A stretch of 64,000 bases of DNA. It comes from Vishniacozyma victoriae (taxonomy: Eukaryota; Basidiomycota; Tremellomycetes; Tremellales; Bulleribasidiaceae). Both the position numbers and the translations under genes were made by a program. Positions 10,817-22,190 of the stretch are shown here, one piece after another. Where the stretch lies: assembly GCA_017654735.1 (NCBI GenBank), contig JADPYG010000089.1:568001-632000 (forward strand). Reading direction: 5' to 3'. The notes beneath the pieces were generated by a model. It did not search any database and had not been told where the DNA came from. It saw only the letters and a program-made list of their open reading frames with translations. The first letter of the stretch is position 1. Each line of letters begins with the position of its first letter.

Positions 10817-12289
10817 ATGACCGATACTCTCTATAGCAAACCTTCTGAGGGTCAACAATACCCCAACATGCCAGAATTACCAGCAGAGATCTGGTCTATG
10901 ATTGCCAAGCATGTCAAGAGGGATCCACCGCCAGCAGGGGAACACGGGAACTGGAATGATCAATTCCATCAGCAGGATCTCACTAGCTTGATGCGAATCA
11001 ACCATGTAAGTCTGTCCAGACCTCTATCGTCTATCCACGGACCCTGTCATGCTCACGCCGTCTCGTGATGCCCGGTCGAGAGGTGGGCACAGCAAGGATT
11101 GAGACAGGGCGGATGACGAGTTAGTGAGGAGAGTCTCATTGACGTGTAGGTTCTATACCAAATCGTCTCCGAGGTTCTGTACCATTCCCCAGTCGTTCAA
11201 GATGTGGGACTGTTCTTGCAGGGAATCGAAATGCCAATCATCCTGGACACGGACCAACCCAATCCGAGAAGGTCCGCCCCACTTGCCATCACGGTTGGAC
11301 CCAGCCTTGGACACAAGCGAGATCTACTCGGCAAAGTTCAGACACTCTACATCATACACCATTCCTCGAGAACACCGGAAGGATCAGTGTACATGGTCAC
11401 TAGAGGGAAGCCTCGAGATCCTGAGCAATTGGAGGACCATTACGCAGACATGCTGGGAAGCGCGGACCTCGAAGGGTGGAAGTTGGCGCGCGACCTTACA
11501 TCTCCAGGCGATAATTCAATTTGGCGATACACCTATCGTTTTGCATATCGCAAGGCGTTCAGCCGATTGAAGGCTGTCTGCTTCGGAACTTGGGATGACG
11601 GTCGCTGGATAACCTATCATGAACAGGCTTTGGGTCGCCATTGGACTGAGGATGCTGATGAAACTGCATCCGAACACGGTTTCGGCGAGAGGCCAACGTG
11701 CCCCCGCTTCGCTTTCAATCATGTTTTGACAAGATTGCTCACCCAAAATCGATCTTACGACTCTTGTTATAACGCTCGGGCACTGGTTGGACTTGACTGC
11801 AGCTTCATGTCATCGCGCGTTGTCATCCATCACGCACGACTTGAAACAGATTTCCTGATGGGTCGCACCCGCATTTACGCTTCCACCAGCGCTCTGCAGG
11901 AAGACTTCGATGACTTGAGAGTGGGAGATCTCCGCTTACACTACGATAGTCAAATGAAGCCAGTCTTCCGGGTGTCCCATTATCACTCATTGAAGCCCGA
12001 CTCCGATCCAGATTTTGCCGAGCTTTCGACCGAGATGACGCAGAATCACCTGATGAACACCGACTCAATGACTGCCTTTCTCATGCGAACGGATATAGAG
12101 ATCTGCTTGGTGCCAGAGATAGAAGGACATCAGGGGCAGCTCCAACTAGCCAGGGATGTGAGAGATGCGCTGGCAGTATATGAGAAGGCTTCTCAGGAAA
12201 AGCAGGGGACAAATGGATATCTTGGCAAGCTCAAGATATTTGTTGATGACGATATTCCGGCTTGTCCTTGCTGTGGCGGAAAGAGGTAG
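10817..12289 (+). CDS. F-box-like protein with C-terminal CPCC motif (lone + strand family member)
   Basis: Two exons (10817-11005 and 11150-12289) give 442 residues. The N-terminal F-box-like region reads LPAEIWSMIAKHVKRDPPP, NWNDQFHQQDLTSLMRINH and, directly after the phase-0 intron, VLYQIVSEVLYHSPVVQDVG. Family blocks follow: HKRDLLGKVQTLYIIHHSSR, SRLKAVCFGTWDDGRW, DLRLHYDSQMKPVFR and EICLVPEIEGHQGQLQLARD. The protein ends in VDDDIPACPCCGGKR. An F-box would bind Skp1 in an SCF ubiquitin ligase, and the C-terminal CxCC pair could bind zinc; neither role is tested. Seven relatives lie 10-22 kb away on the other strand, and this copy is closest to those at 27.5, 29.3 and 31.3 kb. The intron is 144 nt, longer than in most relatives (41-67 nt). 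Confidence 0.75.
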
Positions 12290-12302
12290 ATGACCATGGT
12301 AG

Positions 12303-12341
12303 ATCATCATAACATGCAATATTCATACCAATCACCCTTGG
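12303..12341 (+). repeat. Dispersed copy B of an F-box gene 3' flank
   Basis: This stretch starts 14 bp after the stop of the F-box-like gene and matches 10384-10422, which lies just after SDH4, at about 30 of 35 bases. See copy A. Confidence 0.6.
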
Positions 12342-12588
12342 GTAGCTGTGGGAATGCACATATTGCAGTTTGGAGTAATATAGGGAGACGACCGATGGGT
12401 GAGTTGGAGGGAGAGCTAGAGCGAGATTGGCGATATGCCCTACGTATATGTAATACTATTCCCACGTACAATAGTTGCAGTTTATGACTGATTCATGATG
12501 GAGTACAAATCTAAATATCTACAACAACACTAGAACAACAACACATACTTTCGACACCTCGACACTCCCCCACTACCGCATTCGCACC

Positions 12589-14746
12589 CTAAGCTCTAGG
12601 CCTCTTTGCCCCATATTCGCCTGGATCTATATTAATCTCCCCCAAAGCCTGTCGAGGTCCACCAGCCCCAGCTTTAGTAGGCGATACACTCCTATCCATC
12701 AGCTAGAACCAAAATTCTCAACTCACCCTTTCCTCTGATCTTCCGATATACTCCTCTTCATTCCCCTAGCACTCGTAAATCCAAGTCCAGCAGCGGGGCT
12801 ATTCTCAACTTGCTTCACTGCGTCCTCCAATTCTAGTTTCTGACCGTATGTCTTCATATGTACGGTAGCTCGGGCTGCTACTGCGTCTACCCCACCTGCT
12901 GGGATTTGAGGCGAGACGCTTCGAATGGGACCGGCGCCGTCTCCATTACGAAGTGCTGATTGGATGGCTAGGGCTCTTGCTGATTGCGCATTGGGGTTTG
13001 GTACCGTGGGTGGTTTCTGATGGTCAGCTTCGTTCTGGTAGCGGAACAAGAAGCTCACGGCTAATTGTGGATTAAATCCACCTCTGGGCTTAACCCCCTC
13101 TGTGAGGGTCGTACTACTCCCACCCGAACTAGGTTGGGGATTCGCATTACCATTGCCCGCTAAAATCGCAGGAGGAGCAGAATCACCCATGATAGCCTGT
13201 AACCTCCTTGCAGCCGCATCTTCGGATGAAGCTACTCGATGAAAGGGTCTCTTGACTTCTACCCCGGGAGGTCGAGTGGCAGCGCCAGCAGGAGGAGGTT
13301 GATCAGGTCGATGTCGATGTTGATATGCTGGTCTCGATGGTCCAGCTTCAACTTGTACCTGCTTTGTGGTCGACATTCTATCTGTCAGCTATACATCCCG
13401 GACCCAGTAGAGTTAGCTTACTTTTCCACCGAAGTATCGACTATATCAAAGAACGATTCACCGCCTACATCGAGGAACTCCCCATCGAACGCTTCTGACA
13501 TATTAAAGTCTAGTTCCGCATCTGCCTCTTCTACAGTTTTGAGTGGACTACCCGCTCGCGGTGGGGGTTGGGGGTGGTGACTATTAACGGGAGGAGGGGC
13601 AGGTCTGGAAGGTCCAGCTTGCGGTTGGGCTTGAGGGGGTCTTGAGGGTCCTGCTTGAGGCGGGGCTTGTGCTTGACCTTGAGGCGGAGGTTGAGGAGCA
13701 AACTCGGGTCGTCGCTCTAGTTCGTTTTGGTTAAACTTCGGCTACACTGGTCAGCTTTATAGTCTCAAGACGAGACTTTGAGTCCATTCTGCGGGAAGCG
13801 GAGTAGGCTCTTTCTACGGGCACTAGAGGAAGAAAAAGGGGATATGGGTGGATGATCGGGTGGAAGACAGGAAGCAGGGGGACGAGACCCAGATAGATGC
13901 AGAAGGGTAGCTCACCGGAGGCACCTTCATCTTGACCACTTCCTTGGCATATTCCTTGTCATATAGACAATTACCGAGGACATTCCCAAAAGTCTTGAGA
14001 GCTCGTTTCGTAGCATCTGTAACTGCTTCCTTCTTTGCCTGCACTATCAGTACGTACGAGAGGGGAAAGACGAAGGGATGGTCGCCCCTTATCCAAAGCT
14101 GATGCTTTCCCCTTGATATTCTCCCCTGAGCCACATCCTACATCCTCGTGGAAACATCCGTCTTGGAGTGTGATCCTTACGATTGCAGTTACGTTCACAG
14201 AGCATCTTCCTTCTTTGTTGACGTCGAGCTTTGGGTCAGCTCAGATTTGCCGGGGGAAGGCCAGCTTACGAAATCGACAGAAAGCTGCTGGATCGCGGTA
14301 GACCATCCATTGAAACCGAAGACCTCATTTGCGAGATTGATTACTGCCATCAGCCCCATCCCTGTTGTTTCTGTATTGTGATCATACCTTTCCATCCTTC
14401 GATGTAGCTGTTATTTTAGCTTCGCCTTCGCTATCAGGGAGAATGTAGCTCACCTTAATTTTGGTCCACCCCCAGGTCCAGGCCTCTGCGTAACATATTC
14501 CGGCCCCAGCTTCCTCCTGAGCCTAGTTTGAAGCTGCTCGACCCTCTCCTCCGACCATGTAGTCACTCTACTGGTATTACTAGTCATACTCGTATCGCCA
14601 TGATTCGTATACCACGATTGATCTGGATCTTGCTTTACCTGCATCGGATTTGGGTTTGGATTGCCTTGTTGATTCGGTCGAAGGTAAGGAGGTATAATTG
14701 GTTTTCGATCTTCGTATTGATCCACCAAGTGAGCTGATAGAGACAT
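12589..14746 (-). CDS. RAD52: RAD52 recombination mediator
   Basis: Homologous-recombination annealing protein that loads Rad51 and anneals single strands in the nucleus. Start [15 protein letters not shown]. The conserved N-terminal domain (about residues 75-230) shows [76 protein letters not shown] and [20 protein letters not shown]. The C-terminal half is Pro/Gln-rich with [12 protein letters not shown] repeats and an acidic [17 protein letters not shown] stretch. The last exon (12589-12691) ends in GAKRPRA. Oddities: exon 2 is only 20 nt (14388-14407). The intron at 13063 or so is in-frame (45 nt). The 49-nt intron at 14039-14087, which conservation demands (SALDK joined to AKKEAVTD), begins with GG rather than GT. 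The length is about 550 residues. RAD52 is divergent with POL31 across 189 bp. Confidence 0.9.
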
Positions 14747-14873
14747 GGTAAGGTGTATAGAAGAGGAAAGGAAATGAGAGTAGTTACTTGAATTATCCAA
14801 AACAAAGTAAGTCAGTCGCGAAGTCCGATCATCCCATTAGCACATGAGTATTACGTAATGGACGTGCATCCAG

Positions 14874-14879
14874 ACGCGT
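14874..14879. promoter_or_regulatory. ACGCGT (MluI cell-cycle box) between RAD52 and POL31
   Basis: A perfect palindromic ACGCGT lies 128 bp upstream of the RAD52 ATG and 57 bp upstream of the POL31 ATG. This is the known binding site of MBF (Mbp1), which drives G1/S genes for replication and repair. The window encodes an MBP1-type protein. If POL31 instead started at the in-frame ATG at 14858, the box would lie in its coding sequence. Confidence 0.6.
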
Positions 14880-14935
14880 TCACTCTGTACAGACATTTCA
14901 GCAACCATACACTAGTTGACTCTCTCCCATTCACA

Positions 14936-16830
14936 ATGACCATGGAGCTATCTATCCCGGAGACCTCACCACCACAGAGACCTTCGACGACTTATTCATC
15001 ACTGTCCGAGCTCAGCAAGCCTTTCTTGATCGATCCAAGCCAGAGAAGCTACAAACATCAATATGCCAACATCTATTTCGTCCGCTTGGTCGAATTGAGG
15101 CCTATAGTTGAGGAGCGTGCAGGAGAGCGGTGGGGAGGCGTACGAGGTGAGCTAGTTATTGCTTGTACATGACTTCGAGCTCACATGTCAGGGAACCCAC
15201 CATTACTACCCCGTATCCTAAATCTACAAAGATCACAATTATGTTATATCGTAGGAACGATATACCTAGATATGCCAATGAAGCCAAATGTCCTGGAAGA
15301 TATGGCTCGAGATGTAAGCTGAAAAGTGCACACTCGCACCCGAGCTGACCAGATAGCACTGGCTAGCTCCACCTGCTCCGCGACCTAAATTCTATTCCGC
15401 CCAGGACGCTGTTCACCTTGAGGATGAGTCTGGTCGAGTGAGGCTGGTAGGGGAACGTATCCGGCGAGAGAGGGAACGTGAGGGTGGGGGGCTAGTCACT
15501 GGTAAGCTAGGCTTTTACTTCCAGGTCCGAACCAGCTGACAACCAGGTGTGATCATGGCTGTTCTCGGGATGGAAACCTCCTCGGGTGATTTCGAGGTCA
15601 TTGATCTCTGCTTTGCTGGACTTCCGGATATATACACACCTAAAGCTAGCACATCTACCAACGGAAAAGGCAAGGCGAAAGCTAAGGATACCGAGATGGA
15701 GCTTGATGGTACGTGCTCCCACCTTCGCGAGTATGAAACTGATGAAAGCAGCCGAGTCTGGCAAGACATGGGTCGCAATGGCTTCGGGATTATCGATGGG
15801 TGCGCAGGAGGCTCCGGCAGATTTGAAGGCTGAAATGATGGTCGAGTGGCTGACTGGAGAAGCTGGAGGTTTGGAGGTACGTCACCTCTCGCCAAGTTAC
15901 TCGTCTGACAAGGCAGGACCAACTCGAAGGAGGTCGTATAGCTCGTTTGATCTTGGCTGGTAATACACTCACAATGCCAATAAAGGGTGAAGACGATCAC
16001 AAACCAGTAGGCTACCGCATTCACCAGATCCGCGTAGCTGACAATTCAGAAACGATTCAACGCTTCCGTTCGAGATCCCCTCTTATCACATCCAACAAAG
16101 ACCGCCTCACTCCTTATTTCCGATATCCTCCAATCGTCCCTCCCCGTCAACCTGATACCTGGACCATCAGATCCTGCAGGTTCAACATTACCACAGCAAC
16201 CATTACCCAAAGTCATGTTTGGTGGAAAAGGCAAAACAGAGGGGTTGGAGAGTATGACGAATCCAGCATGGATGGAGATTGGAGAGCGGAGGTAAGCTCC
16301 TTCCTCCGCTCCGCAATCACGAGCTGATGAGTAGTTTCTTGGGAACAGGGGGTCAGACTATTGATGATATCTTCAAGTATTTGCCTAGTAATTCAAGATT
16401 AGCAATGGCAAGGCGGACATTGGAGTGGCGTCATATTGCCCCGACAGCTCCTGATACACTATGTAAGCTAGTCGCCACTGTCCATCGTAGGCACAGCTGA
16501 TCAGCAGGGATATACCCATTCCCAGATGCAGACCCTTTCATTATCCATCACCGGCCTCACGTCTATATCATAGGCAATCAACCCGAGTTTGAAACAGCTC
16601 TAGTAGGAGGTAAGTTATTCCTGCAGCACAGTGCGACAAACAGCTGACCAGCAGATGAGAATGATCAGACTCGAATTGTCTTGTTGCCATCTTTTGCTAA
16701 GACGGGCACGCTGGCTTTGGTTTGCCTGGAGACACTGGAGTGTAAGACGGTTGAATTTGAGGTCCCCGTTTGGGCTGGTGAAGCCAACGGACACGCCAAG
16801 GAGGAAGGGGAAGATGTTAAGATGGAATAG
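14936..16830 (+). CDS. POL31: DNA polymerase delta small subunit
   Basis: Second subunit of DNA polymerase delta, which links the catalytic subunit to Pol32 during lagging-strand synthesis. The gene is intron-dense. Recognisable blocks in order are YKHQYANIYFVRLVELRPIV, the OB-fold region with LCYIVGTIYLDMPMKPNVLE, LAPPAPRPKFYSAQDAVHLE, GLVTGVIMAVLGMETSSGDF, then the calcineurin-like (inactive phosphoesterase) domain with LSMGAQEAPADLKAEMMVEW, RIARLILAGNTL and LEWRHIAPTAPDTL. Near the end come FIIHHRPHVYIIGNQPEFET and RIVLLPSFAKTGTLALVCLE, followed by an acidic tail. An in-frame ATG at 14858 would add 26 residues; 14936 was preferred because it precedes the first family-like sequence and leaves the ACGCGT box upstream. 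Confidence 0.88.
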
Positions 16831-17252
16831 AAAGCGACATAGTCACCTTGTGGATGTATCTCTCTTGTATCCGACTTTTACAGCCAGAGTCACCTTCTCC
16901 GGGGCTCTTCACCTTGATGGTACTGTAAAGTCATTGACCCATTACATACAAAAGGTATATTGGCATTTATTCTCATCGAAGAAGCTCTGACTTCGTATTC
17001 GGTAACTAGCTCTGATCTTCGGCTCTGGTTTCTCCTCTCCCTCGCGGTACTTTTCACTATCGCTAAACATCCACTCTCGGACTTTGAGGGTCAGAAGGCG
17101 CCACTATGAATCGCCACTCGAGATCTGAATCGACTTAACGAGCATTTTGGCTGTATCAATTGACATTCCTCCCTAGACTCATAGATTGCTTATATTGTAC
17201 TGTAAGGGTAGAGCAAGGGTTCAGAGGATCAGGCGCAGGTGCTTGCTAAGGG
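16831..17252. other. Intergenic region without a recognised gene
   Basis: This 422-bp stretch between POL31 and the F-box/WD40 gene has no supported ORF or RNA gene. It should hold the 3' end of the first and the promoter of the second. Confidence 0.5.
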
Positions 17253-18846
17253 ATGGTGGACTCGATGACTGGGTCTGGAGCAGGCGAAGAGAATGTACAA
17301 TTGTCGCAAATCGAGACTATCCCAGACGACATATTCTCCCAAATCGTCTCTCACCTTGATGCCACTTCCTTACTATCCTTGGAAGCTAGTCAGACTCTTC
17401 GTACAAGGGTGAGTCCGTCTCGTCGCAGATGTCTGGGCTAATGATCAGGTTCAGAGTCTAGGTATCCCGACGTACCTTCTAAACCATGCTCTCCCTCATA
17501 TCACCACTTCACCCACCTCGTCATGGCCGCCTGCCGCTCTGTTCCGACATAATTATCGTATCAACTCCTCGATCAGGAAGAGACGGTGGCATTCTGCTCA
17601 GGTTGGAGGACAGTGGCCTCAGGCTGTCATCCCCGTTATGGAACTCACGTCCGATAATCTATTTCTTGGAGTAGGGGGTAGGCTACACATACACCCTCTC
17701 ACCCCGACGAAAAACGAAGGATCCATGAGCAAAAAGGTGGAGAGGGAGAGGATATGGAATGTCAGTAAACGATCTGACGGATCAAGGGGGGATATCGTTG
17801 GATTAGCACCTCTCTCGGAGGGGCAGGTGATAGTTGCTCAATACGATGGAACGATCCAGCGACTTGATCCAAGGTATCCTGGACCAGGGGGTATGCTAAA
17901 ATCAACTGCTCATTATTCCAGTGGACCCTCGAAAGGGAAGAAGGATGCTTTACATACTCTCGCCCACGATGGGGATATGTTCATGACTACTACTTCATCT
18001 CAGTCACCGATGGCTCACGTCTATTCCGCTCGATCTCCTTGGGTTCCACCTTCTTCAATGTCACTCCCACTTGGCGAGTCCCGCGCTTGGGCATCTTTGG
18101 TCTCGACTACCTCAAAGTATTTGCCCCCAACTGTTATGCTTGGCCTATCATCCTCTATCTCGATATACGATCTACCCTTAGCATCGCACAGCGGACCTTC
18201 TAGACGCCTGACCGGCCCAGACCTTCCAGCCAGATCATCCGCATACGATATTCACCTTCCACCCTCCAACTCGATTCATCACCCATCAACCCTTCTTTCT
18301 GCATGGTACGATTCCCACCTCCGTCTTCACGATCTTCGATCACCTTCTCCGAGTCCGGTGACCGAATTCTCAGACCCTTGGATCTGGGCAGACGGAAGTG
18401 CAATGTATTCATCCACTTTCTTTGGTGAATATGGAATAGCTGGAGGAGGAGCACGACACGGTACCGTTTGTCTATTCGATATCAGATACCCAAAGAAAGG
18501 ATGGTCAGTCTTCTCACCTGGTGGAAAGGGTAGTCCTGTCTACTCCCTTAAGGGGGAGGGAGGCAAGGTATGGGGAGTCACTGAGAAAAGGGCATTCGTC
18601 TTAGCATTCGATGGAAGTGGGGACGAGGAACAGGGATTGCTGAGTGATAAACTCATGGATGGCGTTAGGAGGGATAGGGAGACCAAGGCGAGGAGTTCGA
18701 GGAGGGAGACGCCTACGAATTGGAAAGCAAGAGGCGGCAGACGAGTTGCCATGAGCACCAGGGAAGCAGAGGATGATGGTAGTGGAAGGGGATATGAGCA
18801 TTCGCAGAGGAAGGTAGAGCTCTTTGACGGCCTACCATTGCTGTAA
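17253..18846 (+). CDS. F-box / WD40-like repeat protein
   Basis: Two exons (17253-17408 and 17449-18846) give 517 residues. Residues about 18-60 resemble an F-box (IETIPDDIFSQIVSHLDATS, LLSLEASQTLRTR). Residues about 115-430 contain degenerate beta-propeller blades with characteristic turns: DNLFLGVGGRLHIHPL, GQVIVAQYDGTIQRLDPR, LLSAWYDSHLRLHDLRSPSP and GGARHGTVCLFDIRYPKKGW. The tail (about 440-517) is charged and likely disordered. By family knowledge such proteins are SCF substrate receptors, with the propeller binding the target. It is not related in sequence to the F-box-like array in this window. The target is unknown. Confidence 0.72.
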
Positions 18847-19207
18847 TACCAACAGTGCGACAGCATCAACCTTTCAATCAGACTACACTAACCGGTCATA
18901 AGTTTCACCCATCATATAGATTGTAGGATTGTATTTCCATTAAAACAGAATACCATATTGTAGCGCTAGTATCCCCATAAAATACAATGCATAATGTCTT
19001 GAATTCAAAGCAGCAAGATAAACTCAGGTAACACATGAAATGAAATGAAAAATGAAATTGGAATGGAAATGATGAGACACAGAACTCGGGATATTGTGAA
19101 CAGGTGGGCATGGCATTATGGCGCCATGACAAATGAATGTCCTATTGGGTCGAACGTCGAGATGGGTATAGGTCGACTTAAGCTATCAAGTCGAGTCGAG
19201 ACCATGA
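18847..19207. other. Convergent 3' region without a gene
   Basis: This 361-bp region lies between the ends of the F-box/WD40 gene and the MBP1-like gene. It is AT-rich, with an AATGAAATGAAAAATGAAAT run near 19036. I see no ORF or RNA gene. Confidence 0.5.
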
Positions 19208-21670
19208 TTAAGTCGACATCCAGGTTACGCTTCCGGCCGTAGGTACCGGAGGAGCCATTGCTCCCGACATGTCATTCTCGATGGTCTAAATGTCAGCTCT
19301 GTGTAGCTGAGGTGACAGATGTGGCTCACCTCTAGTAGTTGATCTACTACACTATCCAGGTCATCCCTCGGTAATGAACCTTCGCAGGCTGATTCGATCA
19401 ATTTCCAGTATTGAGCGATTTTGTCCCCGGTTCCGGACTCTTGATCAGCTTTGACCTAGCAAATAGTTTACAGCTGACATACCTCTGCTTCTGACTTGAC
19501 CAACTTTGCAACCAGGTCACCCCTTCTACGCTGTTGATCCTCAATCTCCCATCTCAATGCCTCCTCCTCTCCCTCTCTCGCAGGAGCAGTAGTATTTTGT
19601 AAATCACTATAATCCTCTCCATTCGATGGCCCATCCTGCCCAGAACGCCATCTAGCTTCACGTCCCTGTTCACCTTGTAACCATTCTTCATAACCCAACC
19701 TAAGTTTCTCCAATAACGTGTTCTTCAATTGTGTCCGTAATTGTTCATGCTCGCGACGTGATTCTTCCAATGGAGCAATCTGTTCACTAATCTTGCCTAG
19801 AGCTCTTGACGATTCGGTAATCTCTGCATGAATTGAAGTGAGCATAGCTTTGGCTTGTGTCGTTTCGCGGTCTTTTGCTAGGAACTCAGCATCCATAGAT
19901 CGAGCGAGGGATTGCATGTTGGATGCGATATCGCTCATTCCGCTTCCACCTGCGATTCGGGCCGCTTCCGAATTGTACAGGACCTGGTCGTTGTTGGCTC
20001 CAGAGCTTGTACCGCCAGGTGCTGATGGTGAACCTCGAAAACGTTCATCTTCAAGGATGTAGTCTTCGGTCGACTTGAAATCTCGATTCTTCATCTTGGG
20101 ATCGGCTCCGTGGTCGAGTAGACATTTGACGAGCCGTCGACTACGTGCTCGAGCAGCTAGCGTTAGGGATGTTTCGCCCTCTTCATCTTGGAAGTTGATG
20201 ACATCCGCTAGTTCTTGGGGGTAATCGCTGAGCCTGGACAGGATAGTCTCCATGTAGTACCGAGCAGCATGGGGTTTGCCCTTGGTCAATGCGAGGTTGG
20301 CGATATGGTGGAAGACTGTTCGATTGCTCTTGTCGATATTCAGTGTGGAGCGATGTAAGAGCTCGTATAATTCTGGGAACTTTCGAACATCGTAATTATT
20401 CGAGAACATGACACTTCGCATCAAGGGTGTCTGCTCGGCATTGTTGGTCGCAAAGATACTAGCGCCAGCCGTTAGGAGTAGCTTAACGACTCGAATCCGA
20501 CCCATGGCACAAGCCCAATGTAGTGCGGTATGACCGTCTTCATCGATAGTGACGTTGGGGTTGTAGTCGCTTGGTGGGTTGATTAGAAGAGCCGGGACCT
20601 GTGATGTTTCCGAGATAAAGTAATTGAGAATAATATCGGTATACTGCTCGGGTGTCATACTCTGATGAGCCAAATTTCGAGGCGACGACTTGGGTGTGTG
20701 GACTGCCGATTGACCTCTTGCCTTGACCAGTTGAGAATATGGATCATCGTCCATCTCGTCTGCTGTCCGTTTCCGAGCTCGACCATTGGCATCGAGGTCC
20801 ATCGGATTACCCAGTTCGTTACCGAATTGGTGAGGTGAAGCGATCGGACTAGGCGTAAGGGAACTATCGTCGTCGTCTGGTTGAATAGCGCCGAGTAATC
20901 CACCAAAGCTATCTTCCGCATCTACACTCATATCATCCTCAATATCCGGTGTCGAGTTATGCATTTTACTCTTGGACGCGCCGAGGTGCGCTTGAGCCTG
21001 TAGCGCGGCAGACGATGATGGTCCAGTCTTGCTGGGCGTGGCTGTACCTTCTTTCTTCTCCTTCTTGGCTTTCGATGGAGGAGCGACAGCATGTTTGGGA
21101 GCGGGGGGTGGTGAGACAGCAGTAGCTTCATAGTCGATAATCGGTCTTAGCAGATCTTCCACACCGTATTGTTTGGCTAGTGCCAAGCCTCGCTCGATGG
21201 GTATCCAGGTACCTACCATCAGCCTAGCCTGACCTAATACGACGCGACTTACCTTGATACTTTCCGTACCCTCCCTGTACTTTTTCATGTTCACCCTTTT
21301 GGACTTCCCGCTCCAACACACGCGTCCTTTGTGGTTTATCAAACCCCGCAACCTTGAGGATCTGCGTAGCATTCAGGTAACCATCGGCACGACGACGCAT
21401 CACAGCGACATCACGGCATAGCATCTCGTATACTGGTCTGTCTCATCAGGACAGGTTTCACACATAGCGAATGAACTTACACTTGACTGTTTTGAAGAAA
21501 AAGAAGTGGTTAGTCATCGGAATCATACGGGGAAGCTCAGTCACATACCTATACGTCGCCTAGAATTGATCAGCGCCTACCCTGACATATGAGTGAGGGT
21601 CTGGACTTACCTTATATATCGTATTCTCGCCATCGTTGCCCTGGGCACCATTGACAGCCTTCTTGACCAT
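19208..21670 (-). CDS. MBP1: MBP1/SWI4-type APSES transcription factor with ankyrin repeats
   Basis: DNA-binding subunit of MBF/SBF-type complexes that control G1/S transcription. Seven exons give about 731 residues: 21611-21670, 21549-21559 (11 nt), 21481-21486 (6 nt), 21253-21437, 19483-21212, 19330-19455 and 19208-19285. The APSES/KilA-N domain (about residues 17-115) reads [60 protein letters not shown] and [20 protein letters not shown]. Ankyrin repeats (about 270-430) include [20 protein letters not shown] and [21 protein letters not shown] long coiled coil follows (about 500-690). The two tiny exons are required to join IYK to VPVYEM. The sixth intron is either 27 nt (acceptor ctag) or 45 nt (acceptor aagag); both keep the frame and differ by six residues. 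No ATG lies further upstream in frame. Confidence 0.9.
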
Positions 21671-22190
21671 CGCGTCGTACTCGTCGCTTGTTCGCGGTTC
21701 TTGACGAGTTTTGATCGAAAGTGTGTGATTCTTTTCGCAGAGACAGTGGAAAGGAGTATATTTCACAGCTTCCTAGATCTATTGAAGCTGAGTATATGTT
21801 GTATTGGCAGCTGTGCAGTAAAGTATAGTATAGTATAAATGATACAGAACATGCTCAAATCGCGAAAGTCAAATCGGACGCGACGCGAAAGCGGAATCAA
21901 AATTCTGAACCACCCGAAATCGTCCAGTAGCTCCACTCTACCCGTACAAGTTGAGGGGTATGGTCTCGCCTACAGTAGGTAAGTTAGGGCTTACAGTAGT
22001 TGATATGCTCAAGAGATCCGTCCAGACATGTCGTTTGAGTGCAAGTGTCACGCTTAGTACGTCGAGCGCATGGGTCAAGCCACCGAGACTGCTCATTGCT
22101 GATACCTGGTGGTGGACGTCACGACTGAAATGCATGCTCATTGTCCCTCTGATCATTATCCAATTCTTCCACTTTGCTCTTCAATCTAGC
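21671..22190. other. Intergenic region between MBP1 and the F-box-like array
   Basis: This 520-bp stretch holds the MBP1 promoter (with the boxes listed separately) and the 3' flank of the first array gene. I see no supported gene or relic here. Confidence 0.5.
21861..21890 (-). promoter_or_regulatory. Cluster of MBF/E2F-like boxes upstream of MBP1
   Basis: On the transcribed strand there are two TTTCGCG boxes (complement of 21861-21867 and 21884-21890). Two overlapping ACGCGA motifs (21878-21883 and 21883-21888) sit beside them, about 190-220 bp before the MBP1 ATG. TTTCGCG and ACGCGA are accepted variants of E2F and MBF sites, so autoregulation is plausible. Confidence 0.5.

Noticed and set aside
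12290..12487. Short open frame just after the F-box-like gene
   Set aside because: It directly follows the stop codon, shows no protein similarity and overlaps the duplicated 3' flank.
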